This document shows positions 25,065-35,277 of a DNA stretch of 64,000 nt, in pieces. This DNA comes from Aldehydirespirator sp965116665 (GTDB lineage Bacteria > Actinomycetota > Acidimicrobiia > Acidimicrobiales > Aldehydirespiratoraceae): NCBI GenBank assembly GCA_965116665.1, contig OZ220709.1:868001-932000 (forward strand). Reading direction: 5' to 3'. Made by a program: the position numbers and the translations under genes. Below the pieces are notes generated by a model that saw only the letters and a list, made by a program, of their open reading frames with translations, did no database searches and was not told the DNA's origin. Numbering within the stretch: the first letter of the stretch is position 1; every line of letters begins with the position of its first letter.

Positions 25065-25847
25065 TCATGCTGCTCTCCTGACCACGAAGTACCAGGGCAT
25101 GACGATGCGCTCGACCACAACCGCGAGCGCGTAGAGACCGATCCCCACCAGCGAGCCGGCCAGCACCGCGGCCCAGGCGTCGTCGTAGCGGGTCAGTCCG
25201 GCCGAGTTGGTGATGAGGTTGCCGAGGGCGTCCTGGCGGCCGCCGAAGTACTCGGCCACGATGGCCGCGATCACGGCCAAGGAAGTCGCCAGCTTCAGCG
25301 CGGTGAAGAAGAACGGCATGGCGTTGGGAATGCGCACCTCGCGCATGATCCGCCACTTGCCGGCCCCGTAGGACTCCATCAGCTCGATCTGGCTGGGTTC
25401 CACCTGGGTCAGACCCCGGGCCGTGTTGACGAAGACCGGGAAGAACACCAGCACCACCACCACCGCCTGGTTGGACCGGGGCGACAGGATCCCGAACCAG
25501 GCGTTGAAGATGGGCGCCAGCGCGATGATCGGTACGGCGTTGATGGCGACCGCCAGCGGCGTGAGCGTCTCGTTGGCGGCCCGGAAGGCGGTGACCAGCA
25601 GCGCGAACGCCGCCCCGACGATCACCCCGGCCAGCAGTCCGGTAACGATGATGAAGCCCGTCACCCCGGTAGCGGTCACGATGGCGTCCCAGTTCTGCAC
25701 GACGGCTCCGCCGATTTCTGAGGGCGGCGGGAGCACGAAGCCGTCGGGCCGGATTATGGCCAGCAAGACCTCCCAGCCGCCGAATATGACCACGGCGGCC
25801 ATCACCGGCGGCAGCCACGCCCGCATCAGCGTCTTGACCGCGGTCAC
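25065..25847 (-). CDS. ABC transporter permease (SsuC/TauC type)
   Basis: 260 residues from GTG 25847; a longer in-frame start at 25958 would overlap the ATPase gene and is not favoured. Six TM helices are visible, and the EAA loop reads ELMESYGAGKWRIMREVRIPNAM. It belongs to the binding-protein-dependent permease family serving NMT1-like binding proteins. It is the second of two permeases, with the ATPase gene between them. Confidence 0.88.
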   Translation of the reverse strand: MTAVKTLMRAWLPPVMAAVVIFGGWEVLLAIIRPDGFVLPPPSEIGGAVVQNWDAIVTATGVTGFIIVTGLLAGVIVGAAFALLVTAFRAANETLTPLAVAINAVPIIALAPIFNAWFGILSPRSNQAVVVVLVFFPVFVNTARGLTQVEPSQIELMESYGAGKWRIMREVRIPNAMPFFFTALKLATSLAVIAAIVAEYFGGRQDALGNLITNSAGLTRYDDAWAAVLAGSLVGIGLYALAVVVERIVMPWYFVVRRAA

Positions 25848-25893
25848 GGCTGAACCCTCGTGCAGCTCGAGGCGGTACGGATGAAGCTCACGG

Positions 25894-26691
25894 CTAGTGG
25901 CCTCCCCGCAGGGCGTCGCGAACTGCGGTGACGTTGGCGAAGAACGCCGGGTCGTCACGGGTGGCCTCGGTGCGGTCGCCGAGGTCGTTGTCGACGACCG
26001 CCGCGATCCTCCCCGGACGGGGCGACATCACCACGACCCTGGTCGACAGGAACACCGCCTCGGGGATGGAGTGGGTCACGAACACCACCGTGATCCGGGT
26101 CTCGGACCAGATGCGGAGCAGCTCGTTCTGCATGTGCTCGCGGGTCATCTCGTCCAGCGCGCCGAACGGCTCGTCCATCAGCAGCAGCTTCGGGTGGAAC
26201 GACATCGCCCGGGCGATGGCCACCCGCTGCTGCATCCCGCCCGAGAGCTCGGCCGGGTGGTGGCGGGCGAACTCGCCGAGCTTGACCAGTTCCAGCATCT
26301 CCGCCGACCGCCGGCGCCGGTCGGCAGACTTCCAGCCCATCAGCTCCAGCGGCAGCTCGATGTTGCGGGACACGTTGCGCCAGTCGAACAGGCCCGCCCT
26401 CTGGAACACCATCGAGTAGTCCCGGTCGAGGCGGGCGGCGTCGGCGGCCTTGCCGTTGACGTGCACGGTGCCTTCGGTGGCATCGATGAGGGCCGCGATC
26501 AGGCGTAGCAGCGTGCTCTTGCCGCAGCCCGAGGGGCCTATGAGGGTGACGAAGTCGCCCTGGCCGATCTCCAGGTCGATGTCGGTGAGGGCCTTGACCT
26601 CGTTGTGGCGTCCGAGGTTGAAGACCTTCGACGCGCCCTGGATGTCAACTGCCGGGGGCTGGGGGTCGGCAACCGGGCCTGGGTGGTTCAT
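25894..26691 (-). CDS. ABC transporter ATP-binding protein (SsuB/TauB type)
   Basis: 265 residues with Walker A GPSGCGKST (about 53-61), Q-loop MVFQRAGL, signature LSGGMQQRVAIARA, Walker B LLLMDEPFGALD and the switch His in FVTHSIPEAVF. It drives the importer made with the two flanking permeases. The start ATG overlaps the upstream permease stop by 4 nt, so the genes are translationally coupled. Confidence 0.92.
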   Translation of the reverse strand: MNHPGPVADPQPPAVDIQGASKVFNLGRHNEVKALTDIDLEIGQGDFVTLIGPSGCGKSTLLRLIAALIDATEGTVHVNGKAADAARLDRDYSMVFQRAGLFDWRNVSRNIELPLELMGWKSADRRRRSAEMLELVKLGEFARHHPAELSGGMQQRVAIARAMSFHPKLLLMDEPFGALDEMTREHMQNELLRIWSETRITVVFVTHSIPEAVFLSTRVVVMSPRPGRIAAVVDNDLGDRTEATRDDPAFFANVTAVRDALRGGH

Positions 26692-27707
26692 GTCACTGTC
26701 TGCTGGCCCTTGCGGCCGACCAGGGCGTACTCGACGGAGGAGATGACCGCGAACACGAAGATGCCGAGGGCGGCCGCGCCGAGCACGGCTATGTAGAGGC
26801 GCTCGGGGCCGGTGGTGTAGCGCTGGGCCTCCAGCAGCACCCGCCGGCCGAGTCCGCCCTTCACTCCTGCGGAGATCTCACCGACGATGGCCCCCACCAC
26901 GCTGGCGGTGGCCGCGATCTTGAACGCCGCGAACAAATACGGCAGCGAAGCCGGCAATCGCAGCCGCCACAGGGTCTGGCCCCAGCGGGCCGCGTAGGAG
27001 TCCATCAGTTCGAGGTTCTCGGGCCGGGGGGACTGAAGGCCCCGCAGGCCGTTGATCGTCACCGGGAAGAAGGTGAGGTAGGTGGCGATGATCGACACCG
27101 ACATCCAGTCCTGCCACTCGAAGGGCAGGAAGTCGAAGCTCTTGCGGCCCCAGATCACGATGATGGGAGCGATCGCGATCAACGGGATGGTCTGGCTGGC
27201 GATCACATGGGGGACCAGGGCGCGCTCGAGGCGGCCCGACGTGGTCAGCACGATGGCGATTCCCAGGCCGACGACAACCCCGATGGCGAACCCCACCGCC
27301 GCCTCCCGCAGCGTGAAGGCGGCCTCCTTGGCGACGATCGACCAGAAGGCCTCGTCGGTGCCCCTCGGTTCCGCGAAGATCCCCGACACGATGTCGAGCA
27401 CCGGGGGCATCTTGAGGTCGTCGGACCCGGGCAGGATCGACCCGATCAGCGGCCAGCCGGACTGGGCGTCGTCGATGGCGCCGCCCACGACCTTGTAGAG
27501 GCTGTACAGCAGGCCCAGAAGACATATGAACAGGGCCAGCACGACGATCTGCCGGCCCGTCCTCACCATCCGGTCCCGTCGCTGCTCCCGGGCGGCCCGC
27601 TGGCGGAGCAGCTGCTCGAAGACCATCGGATCGTCGACGGGCGCCGGCACCGAACCGGTAGCCGAGTCGATCATGGCTTCAGCAACAGGTCCAGACTCAG
27701 AACTCAC
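26688..27707 (-). CDS. ABC transporter permease (SsuC/TauC type) with N-terminal cytoplasmic extension
   Basis: About 339 residues from the GTG at 27707 (ATG 27674 is an alternative giving 328). The first 50 residues are charged and cytoplasmic (FEQLLRQRAAREQRRDRM), then TM1 (QIVVLALFICLLGLLYSLYK) and the permease domain. The EAA loop is LMDSYAARWGQTLWRLRLPA. It is the heterodimer partner of the permease at 25065. Neither start has a strong ribosome-binding site; it lies 8 nt after the oxidoreductase stop, so coupling is likely. Confidence 0.87.
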   Translation of the reverse strand: MSSESGPVAEAMIDSATGSVPAPVDDPMVFEQLLRQRAAREQRRDRMVRTGRQIVVLALFICLLGLLYSLYKVVGGAIDDAQSGWPLIGSILPGSDDLKMPPVLDIVSGIFAEPRGTDEAFWSIVAKEAAFTLREAAVGFAIGVVVGLGIAIVLTTSGRLERALVPHVIASQTIPLIAIAPIIVIWGRKSFDFLPFEWQDWMSVSIIATYLTFFPVTINGLRGLQSPRPENLELMDSYAARWGQTLWRLRLPASLPYLFAAFKIAATASVVGAIVGEISAGVKGGLGRRVLLEAQRYTTGPERLYIAVLGAAALGIFVFAVISSVEYALVGRKGQQTVT

Positions 27708-27715
27708 GATTGGTG

Positions 27716-28717
27716 TCAGTCCCTGAGGGCCGGGATGATGCGCTGGCCGTATGCGTTGAGCGTCTCGTCCTTGGCGTCGTGCATGAGGTAGATGGAGAAC
27801 TGGTCGACGCCCAGGCCGCGCAGCTCCTCCAGCCGGGAGATGTGATTGCCGGCGTCTCCGAGGATGCAGAAGCGGTCGATCACCTCGTCGGGAACGAAGT
27901 CGGTGTGAACGTTGCCCGCCTTGCCGTGCTCGGCGTAGTCGTAACCCTCCCGCCCTGCGATGTAGTCGGTGAGCGCCTGGGGCACCCCGGCGCCCGTGTC
28001 GCCGTACCGCGCCACCAGGTCGGCCACATGGTTGCCGACCATGCCGCCGAACCAGCGGACCTGGTCGCGCTGGTGGGCCAGGTCGTCGCCCACGTAGGCG
28101 GGCGCAGCCACGCACATGTACAGCTCGTCGGGGTCGCGGCCCGCGTCCGCGGCGGCCCGTCGCACGGCGGCGATGGTCCACTCGGCGATCTGGGGGTCGG
28201 CGAGCTGCAGGATGAAGCCGTCGGCCTGCTCGCCGCACAGCTTGAGAGCCCGCGGGCCGTAGGCGGCCATCCAGATGTCGAGCCGGCTTCCCGCCGACCA
28301 CGGCAGCTGCTGGCGGGTGCCGTTGTAGGTGACTTCCCGACCCTCGGCCATGCCCTTGATGACCTTCATGGACTCGGCCAGAGTGGCGAGGCTGGTAGGG
28401 GTGTGGCCCAGCACCCGCATGGCCGAGTCGCCCCGGCCGATGCCGCACACGGTGCGGTTGCCGAACATGTCGTTGAGGGTGGCGAACAGCGAGGCGGTGA
28501 CCGTCCAGTTGCGGGTGCCGGGGTTGGTGACCATGGGCCCGACGATCATGCGGTTGGTGGCCGCCAGCATCTGGCTGTAGATCACGTACGGCTCCTGCCA
28601 CAGGACATGGCTGTCGAAGGTCCAGCCGTAGGAGAACCCGTGCGTCTCGGCCTGCCGGGCCAGGTCCACCACCCGCCACGCCGGGGGATCGGACTGGAGA
28701 ACGACGCCGAAGTCCAT
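27716..28717 (-). CDS. Luciferase-like (LLM) oxidoreductase, F420-type, pyrimidine-cluster subfamily
   Basis: 333 residues from ATG 28717. TIM-barrel LLM protein: DFGVVLQSDPPAWRVVDLAR, YGWTFDSHVLWQEPYVI, GPMVTNPGTRNWTVTASLFA, and the phosphate-binding CGIGRGDSAMRVLG. It resembles the CPS_4043-type subfamily of predicted F420-dependent oxidoreductases, which I recall as being found beside dihydropyrimidinase genes, as here. In this cluster it could carry a redox step on the pyrimidine or a downstream intermediate; this is inferred from context. It lies 20 nt downstream of mmsA. Confidence 0.85.
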   Translation of the reverse strand: MDFGVVLQSDPPAWRVVDLARQAETHGFSYGWTFDSHVLWQEPYVIYSQMLAATNRMIVGPMVTNPGTRNWTVTASLFATLNDMFGNRTVCGIGRGDSAMRVLGHTPTSLATLAESMKVIKGMAEGREVTYNGTRQQLPWSAGSRLDIWMAAYGPRALKLCGEQADGFILQLADPQIAEWTIAAVRRAAADAGRDPDELYMCVAAPAYVGDDLAHQRDQVRWFGGMVGNHVADLVARYGDTGAGVPQALTDYIAGREGYDYAEHGKAGNVHTDFVPDEVIDRFCILGDAGNHISRLEELRGLGVDQFSIYLMHDAKDETLNAYGQRIIPALRD

Positions 28718-28737
28718 GGTCCTGATCCGCTCGGTCT

Positions 28738-30225
<1,488 letters not shown>

Positions 30226-30296
30226 TTGACTTTCTCCTGATTCCGGGGATGGGGTGGGTGTCACTGGAGTCCGGTCCTGCCCCAGCCTTGGTTCGG

Positions 30297-31706
30297 TTAC
30301 TGCAGGTACTGGGACAGGCCGCGCCTGAGGTAGACGCCGTCTCCGGCCCGGCCCAGGTACTGGCCGTCGTCGATGACCCGCCTGCCCCGCGAGAAGACCG
30401 TGTCGACGTGGCCGGTCACCTCGATCCCCTCGTAGGCGGAGTGGTCCATGTTCATGTGGTGGTTGTCGACGCTGACGGTCCACTGCCGGTTGGGGTCATA
30501 GATGACGATGTCGGCGTCGGACCCGGGGGCGATGATCCCCTTGCGGGGGTACAGGCCCATCATGCGGGCCGGGGTGGTGGCGCACAGCTCGACCCAGCGG
30601 GCCAGACCGATCTCGCCGGTGACCACGCCCTGGTAGATCATGTCCATGCGGTGCTCGACGCCGCCGATGCCGTTGGGGATGGCCCGGAAGTCGTTGAGGC
30701 CCAACTCCTTCTGCTCCTTCATGCAGAACGGGCAGTGGTCGGTGGACACCACGGCCAGGTCGTTGGTGCGCAGGCCCTTCCACAGGTCGTCCTGATGGCC
30801 CTCGGCCCTCGACCGGATCGGCGTGGAGCACACGTAGGCGGCACCCTCGAAGCCGGGCCGGTCGAGGTGGTCCTCCAGGCTGAAGTGCAGGTACTGCGGG
30901 CACGTCTCGGCGAACACGTTCATGCCGTCGTTGCGGGCTATGGCCACCTGCTCGAGAGCCTCGGAGGCCGACAGGTGCACGATGTACAGCGGGGCGGCTC
31001 CCACCTTGGCCAGCTGGATGGCCCGGTGGGTGGCCTCCGACTCCAACTCCTTGCGTCGCACGTATCCGTGGGTGACGGGGCTGATCTCGCCCCGCTCGAA
31101 GGCCTGCTCGGCGAGCACGTCGATGGCCAGGCCGTTCTCGGCGTGCATCATGATGAGCCCGCCGTTGCCCGCGGCCTGCTGCATGGCCCTCAGGATCTGG
31201 CCGTCGTCGGCGAGGAACACCCCCGGATAGGCCATGAACAGCTTGAAGCTGGTGATGCCCTCGTTGACCAGCAGGTCCATCTCTTTGAGCGAGTCGTTGT
31301 CGACGCCGCCGATGATCATGTGGAAGCCGTAATCGATGGCGCAGTTGCCCTCGGCCTTGGCCATCCAGGCGTCGAGGCACTCCCGCACGTTCTCGCCGTA
31401 CTTCTGCACCGCGAAGTCGATGATGGTGGTGGTCCCGCCCCAGGCCGCGGCCCTCGTGCCGGTCTCGAAGGTGTCGGAGGCGAACGTGCCGCCGAAGGGC
31501 AGCTCCATGTGGGTGTGTACGTCCACACCGCCGGGAACGACCAGCCGGCCGGTGGCGTCGACGACCTCGGCACCCTGCTCGGCTGCGACCGCGATGTCGC
31601 TGCCGGGGCGCAGCAGGGCTGTGACCTGCTCGCCGTCGATGAGCACCTCGGCCGGATCCGCGCCGGTCGCGCTGACGACGGTGCCTCCCTTGATCAGAGT
31701 TGTCAT
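30297..31706 (-). CDS. hydA: Dihydropyrimidinase / D-hydantoinase
   Basis: 469 residues from ATG 31706 (GGAAGGAG upstream). Amidohydrolase metal ligands: HTH in GGVDVHTHMELPFGG, the carboxylated Lys in ITSFKLFMAYPG, His in IMMHAENG and YIVHLSASEA, and Asp in VSTDHCPF. It hydrolyses dihydrouracil or dihydrothymine to the N-carbamoyl beta-amino acid. It is followed by mmsA and preceded 50 nt upstream by beta-ureidopropionase, giving two consecutive steps of reductive pyrimidine catabolism. Confidence 0.94.
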   Translation of the reverse strand: MTTLIKGGTVVSATGADPAEVLIDGEQVTALLRPGSDIAVAAEQGAEVVDATGRLVVPGGVDVHTHMELPFGGTFASDTFETGTRAAAWGGTTTIIDFAVQKYGENVRECLDAWMAKAEGNCAIDYGFHMIIGGVDNDSLKEMDLLVNEGITSFKLFMAYPGVFLADDGQILRAMQQAAGNGGLIMMHAENGLAIDVLAEQAFERGEISPVTHGYVRRKELESEATHRAIQLAKVGAAPLYIVHLSASEALEQVAIARNDGMNVFAETCPQYLHFSLEDHLDRPGFEGAAYVCSTPIRSRAEGHQDDLWKGLRTNDLAVVSTDHCPFCMKEQKELGLNDFRAIPNGIGGVEHRMDMIYQGVVTGEIGLARWVELCATTPARMMGLYPRKGIIAPGSDADIVIYDPNRQWTVSVDNHHMNMDHSAYEGIEVTGHVDTVFSRGRRVIDDGQYLGRAGDGVYLRRGLSQYLQ

Positions 31707-31756
31707 CTTCGTCTCCTTCCGGGTCTGGAGGGGTGCGGTTCTGGCGAGTCCCGAGG

Positions 31757-32599
31757 CTAGGGAGCGGTCAGCGGGTCGTAGAGGTCGGGCCGGCGGTCCC
31801 GGTAGAAGGCCCACTGGCCTCTGACCTCGTCGATCTGGTCGAGGTCGAGGTCGCGCACCACCAACTCCTCGGTCTGGTCCGAGGCGGTGCCGTCCACGAA
31901 CTGGCCTCTGGGGTTGGCGAAGTAGGAGGTGCCGTAGAAGTCGTTGTCGCCCAGCGGCTCGACCCCGACCCGGTTGATGGCCCCCACGAAGTACATGTTG
32001 GCCACCGCCGCCGATGTCTGCTCGAGCTGCCACAGGTACGCGGACAGTCCTCGACTGGTGGCCGACGGGTTGAACACGATCTCGGCGCCGGCCAGCCCGA
32101 GCGCGCGCCAGCCCTCGGGGAAGTGGCGGTCGTAGCAGATGTACACCCCTACCGTGCCGACGGCCGTCTCGAACACCGGGTATCCCATGTTGCCGGGACG
32201 GAAGTAGAACTTCTCCCAGAAGCCCTTCACCTGGGGGATGTGGGTCTTGCGATACTTGCCGAGGTAGGTGCCGTCGGCATCGATCACAGCCGCGGTGTTG
32301 TACAGGAATCCTGCCTTCTCACGCTCGTACATGGGCAGCACCAGCACCATCTCGTGCTTCGCCGCGAGCTCCTGGAAGCGCTTGGTCGTCGGTCCGTCGG
32401 GGATCGCCTCGGCGTAGCCGTAGAACTCGGTGTCCTGGACCTGGCAGAAGTAGGGGCCGTAGAACAGCTCCTGGAAGCACATCACCTGCGTCCCGGCGGC
32501 AGCCGCCTCGGCGACGTACTTCTCGTGGAGCTCGATCATCGACTCCTTGTCGCCCGTCCACGCGACCTGCACAATGGCGGAAGTAACGGTTCGTGCCAT
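31757..32599 (-). CDS. pydC: Beta-ureidopropionase (nitrilase superfamily)
   Basis: 280 residues with the nitrilase triad: Glu in CFQELFYGPYF, Lys in YRKTHIPQ, Cys in VYICYDRHFPEGWRAL. Close in pattern to N-carbamoyl-beta-alanine and N-carbamoylputrescine amidohydrolases; the dihydropyrimidinase neighbour favours N-carbamoyl-beta-alanine, releasing beta-alanine, CO2 and ammonia. It is the first gene of the minus-strand pyrimidine operon and starts with ATG 32599 after GGGAGG. Confidence 0.92.
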   Translation of the reverse strand: MARTVTSAIVQVAWTGDKESMIELHEKYVAEAAAAGTQVMCFQELFYGPYFCQVQDTEFYGYAEAIPDGPTTKRFQELAAKHEMVLVLPMYEREKAGFLYNTAAVIDADGTYLGKYRKTHIPQVKGFWEKFYFRPGNMGYPVFETAVGTVGVYICYDRHFPEGWRALGLAGAEIVFNPSATSRGLSAYLWQLEQTSAAVANMYFVGAINRVGVEPLGDNDFYGTSYFANPRGQFVDGTASDQTEELVVRDLDLDQIDEVRGQWAFYRDRRPDLYDPLTAP

Positions 32600-32683
32600 C
32601 TGCTCCCTCCCGATGTCTTGGATGCCCGCCCGCCCAATGGGGAAGCGGCGAGCTTAGCGGACCGGCCGCTTACGTCAATGGCG

Positions 32684-33184
32684 TTAGCCGCGACGCGAGG
32701 AGATCACACCCGTGTCGAAGCCGGCGAGGTGCAGACCGCCGTGGAACCGGGCGTGCTCGATCTTCAGGCACCGGTCCATCACCACGCCGAGCCCGGCCGC
32801 GGTGCAGCGCTGGGCGGCCTCCGGGCTCCACAGGCCGAGCTGGGCCCAGAAGACGGGAGCGCCCACCGCGATGGCCTCGTCGGCCACCGCGGGCAGATCC
32901 TCGGAGCGGCGGAACACGTCGACGATGTCGGGGATGACGGGAAGGTCCGCCAGCGACGCGTACACCTTGCGGCCGAGGATCTCGCTGCCGGCGGAACGGG
33001 GGTTCACCGGGTACACCTCGAAGTCGGTGGACGACGAGAGCAGGTAGGTGAGGACGAAGTAGCTGGCCCGGGCCAGGTTCGACGAGGCGCCCACCACCGC
33101 GACGGTTTCGGCTCGGTTCAGGATGCGCTGGCGCTCCAGCGCGGTCGGGGGCGTCCACCCCTCCACGGGCGGATGCTCAGCCAC
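32684..33184 (-). CDS. CoA-binding domain protein (YccU type)
   Basis: 166 residues, a Rossmann CoA-binding domain: VAVVGASSNLARASYFVLTY, FEVYPVNPRSAGSEILGRKV, DIVDVFRRSEDLPAVADEAI, VFWAQLGLWSPEAA. Its biological role is undefined in most species. Its ATG overlaps the stop of the upstream sulfhydrylase by 8 nt, suggesting a functional link with sulfur amino-acid synthesis, where such pairs often occur. Confidence 0.88.
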   Translation of the reverse strand: MAEHPPVEGWTPPTALERQRILNRAETVAVVGASSNLARASYFVLTYLLSSSTDFEVYPVNPRSAGSEILGRKVYASLADLPVIPDIVDVFRRSEDLPAVADEAIAVGAPVFWAQLGLWSPEAAQRCTAAGLGVVMDRCLKIEHARFHGGLHLAGFDTGVISSRRG

Positions 33185-34475
33185 CGCTCTCCTTGGTCGC
33201 CGCGGTCAGAGCCTGGTCGAGGTCCCAGATGATGTCGTCGACGTCCTCCAGCCCGACCGATATGCGCACCATGTCCGGCGACACGCCCCCCGCCTCCAGC
33301 TCGGCGCCGGAGAGCTGCTGGTGGGTGGTGGAGGCGGGGTGGATCACGAGCGTCTTGGCGTCGCCGACGTTGGCCAGATGCGACACCATCTGGAGCGACT
33401 CAATGAAGCGGGCGCCGGCGGCGCGCCCGCCCACCACCCCGAAGGTGAAGATGGCGCCCGGTCCCTTGGGCAGGTAGCGGCGGGCCAGGTGGTGCTGGGG
33501 ATGGTCGGGCAGCCCGGCCCACAGCACCCACGCCACCCTGTCGTCGGCGTCGAGCCATTCGGCCACCGTCCGGGCGTTGGCGACGTGGGCGTCCATGCGC
33601 AGCGGCAGTGTCTCGATCCCCTGGAGCAGCAGGAAGGCGTTGAACGGGGACAGGCAGGCGCCGGTGTCCCGCAGCTGTTCGGCTCGCACCTTCGTACAGA
33701 AGGCGTACTCGCCGAAGTTGTCCCACCAGCGCAGCTCGTTGTAGCTCGGGATCCGGTCAACCATGTGCGGGAACCGGCCCGAGTCCCAGTCGAAGCGCCC
33801 TGCCTCCACGATCACCCCGCCGATGGAGGTGCCGTGCCCGCCCAGGAACTTGGTGGCCGAGTGCAGCGCTATGTCGGCGCCGTAGTCGAGGGGGCGGCAC
33901 AGGTACGGCGTCGCGAAGGTCGAGTCGACCGCCAGTGGCAGGCGGTGGGCCTGGGCGACGTCGGCCAGGGCGGCCAGATCGGCAACCGCGCCCGAGGGGT
34001 TGGCGATGATCTCGGTGTAGAGCAGCTTGGTGTCGTCGCGAACCGCCGCCGCGAAGGCGTCGGGATCGGTGCCGTCCACGAAGGTCGTGTCGATGCCGAG
34101 CCGGCGCAGGGTCACATCGAGGAGCGTGTAGGTGCCGCCGTAGAGGCCGGCCGCGGCCACGATGTGATCGCCGGCTCCGGCGAGGGCGGTCACGGTGAGG
34201 AACTCGGCGGCCTGGCCGCTGGCGGCGGCCACCGCTCCGATGCCCCCCTCGAGGCTGGCCATGCGCTCCTCGAAGGCCGCGTTCGTGGGGTTGGAGATCC
34301 GGGTGTAGATCGTGCCGTACTTCTGGAGGGCGAAGAGGTCGGCGGCATCGGCGGTGTTCTCGAACACGAAGCTCGTCGACTGGTAGATGGGGACGGCCCG
34401 GGCGCCGGTAGTGGGATCGGGTTGGCCGCCCGCGTGCAGGGCCCGGGTGCGGAACCCCCAGTTCCGGTCTTCCAT
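33177..34475 (-). CDS. metY: O-acetylhomoserine sulfhydrylase (Cys/Met metabolism PLP enzyme)
   Basis: 432 residues from ATG 34475, the usual family length. PLP-binding Lys is in ALHSATKFLGGHGTSIGG. Other signatures: TRALHAGGQPDPTTGARAVP, YTRISNPTNAAFEERMASLE, and AVDSTFATPYLCRPLDYGAD. It makes homocysteine from O-acetylhomoserine and sulfide in the cytoplasm. The frame remains open upstream to an ATG at 34670 through five copies of a decapeptide repeat; I do not include this part because no relative would be expected to have it. It pairs with the siroheme reductase at 59133 in sulfur assimilation. Confidence 0.92.
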   Translation of the reverse strand: MEDRNWGFRTRALHAGGQPDPTTGARAVPIYQSTSFVFENTADAADLFALQKYGTIYTRISNPTNAAFEERMASLEGGIGAVAAASGQAAEFLTVTALAGAGDHIVAAAGLYGGTYTLLDVTLRRLGIDTTFVDGTDPDAFAAAVRDDTKLLYTEIIANPSGAVADLAALADVAQAHRLPLAVDSTFATPYLCRPLDYGADIALHSATKFLGGHGTSIGGVIVEAGRFDWDSGRFPHMVDRIPSYNELRWWDNFGEYAFCTKVRAEQLRDTGACLSPFNAFLLLQGIETLPLRMDAHVANARTVAEWLDADDRVAWVLWAGLPDHPQHHLARRYLPKGPGAIFTFGVVGGRAAGARFIESLQMVSHLANVGDAKTLVIHPASTTHQQLSGAELEAGGVSPDMVRISVGLEDVDDIIWDLDQALTAATKESGG

Positions 34476-34500
34476 GCCTTGACGATACTCATCCCGGCCG

Positions 34501-34650
34501 GCGGACCCCCCGGCCGGCGGGTCCTGTCGCCGCCGCCCCCCGGCCGGCGGGTCCTGTCGCCGCCGCCCCCCGGCCGGCGGGTCCTGTCGCCGCCGCCCCC
34601 CGGCCGGCGGGTCCTGTCGCCGCCGCCCCCCGGCCGGCGGGTCCTGTCGC
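34501..34650. repeat. Five tandem copies of a 30-bp GC-rich repeat
   Basis: Five contiguous units starting at 34501, 34531, 34561, 34591 and 34621; each contains CCCCCCGGCCGGCGGGTCCT and ends GTCGC. Units two to five are identical; the first differs in its first six bases. Because 30 is a multiple of three, all frames stay open; on the minus strand the unit reads RQDPPAGGRR. The array lies 26 bp before the metY start, in its 5' leader or promoter region. Confidence 0.95.
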
Positions 34651-34782
34651 CGAGCCGAGATGACCGACACGGGCTTCGCCCTATTCGTCGGTCATCGGAC
34701 TCGTCGCCACCCCCCGGCCTGGCGCACCGCGCACCCACGAGACCTCTTTGGGACGAGATGCGCCGCGGTACGGTTCGGAGTC

Positions 34783-35277
34783 GTGGGCTCGTTCAGTAGC
34801 GAGACGGTGGCTTTCGAGTCGTCTGACACGTCAGCGGTGGTGCGGGCCATGCAGACCCTGGCCGCCCGGGGCGACGGGCTGGGCTGGATCAACATCGGGC
34901 CGGCCCTGCGGGACGACCAGATCGAGCAACTACCGCCGCCGCCGACCGCGCTGGGTCGCTGGTTCTCCGGCCGGGGCCCTGCGGTGCCCATGGCCACCTG
35001 GACCCCGCCGCGGGGAGACCCCGCCGCGTCGCGGCCCACGGTGGGCGTGGAGCATGGCGCCGGCCCCAAGGCGTTGAACCGGCTCCGCGATGCCGGGCTG
35101 CCGCTGCCGCCGGGCTGGAGGAAGGTCCAGGACCACGCCAAGCACGGCATCGTCGTCCATCCGATGCCGGGTGCGGCCCACGACGAAGTGCTCGGGTGGC
35201 TGCTGGCGGCCTGCTGGGCGCTGTGCCCCATCGAGATCGAGGACCACTGGCTGGCGGAGGTTCACCGACCGGGCTAG
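34783..35277 (+). CDS. Conserved-looking hypothetical protein
   Basis: About 164 residues from the GTG at 34783, which has GGAG just upstream; the frame is open back to 34660, but that part overlaps the region of the tandem repeat and promoter. No named family is recognised. The sequence has a regular alpha/beta look: SAVVRAMQTLAARGDGLGWI, AVPMATWTPPRGD, GIVVHPMPGAAHDEVLGWLL and a C-terminal EIEDHWLAEVHRP. A soluble cytoplasmic protein is expected. It converges on the nucleoside hydrolase with overlapping stop codons. Confidence 0.6.
   Translation: MGSFSSETVAFESSDTSAVVRAMQTLAARGDGLGWINIGPALRDDQIEQLPPPPTALGRWFSGRGPAVPMATWTPPRGDPAASRPTVGVEHGAGPKALNRLRDAGLPLPPGWRKVQDHAKHGIVVHPMPGAAHDEVLGWLLAACWALCPIEIEDHWLAEVHRPG

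Noticed and set aside
30249..31760. Long plus-strand frame of 503 codons opposite dihydropyrimidinase
   Set aside because: Antisense shadow caused by high G+C; the minus strand has all amidohydrolase metal ligands.
34476..34670. N-terminal extension of the sulfhydrylase through the 30-bp repeats
   Set aside because: Family length is satisfied by ATG 34475; the extension consists only of the tandem decapeptide. Kept as a finding, not as the chosen start.
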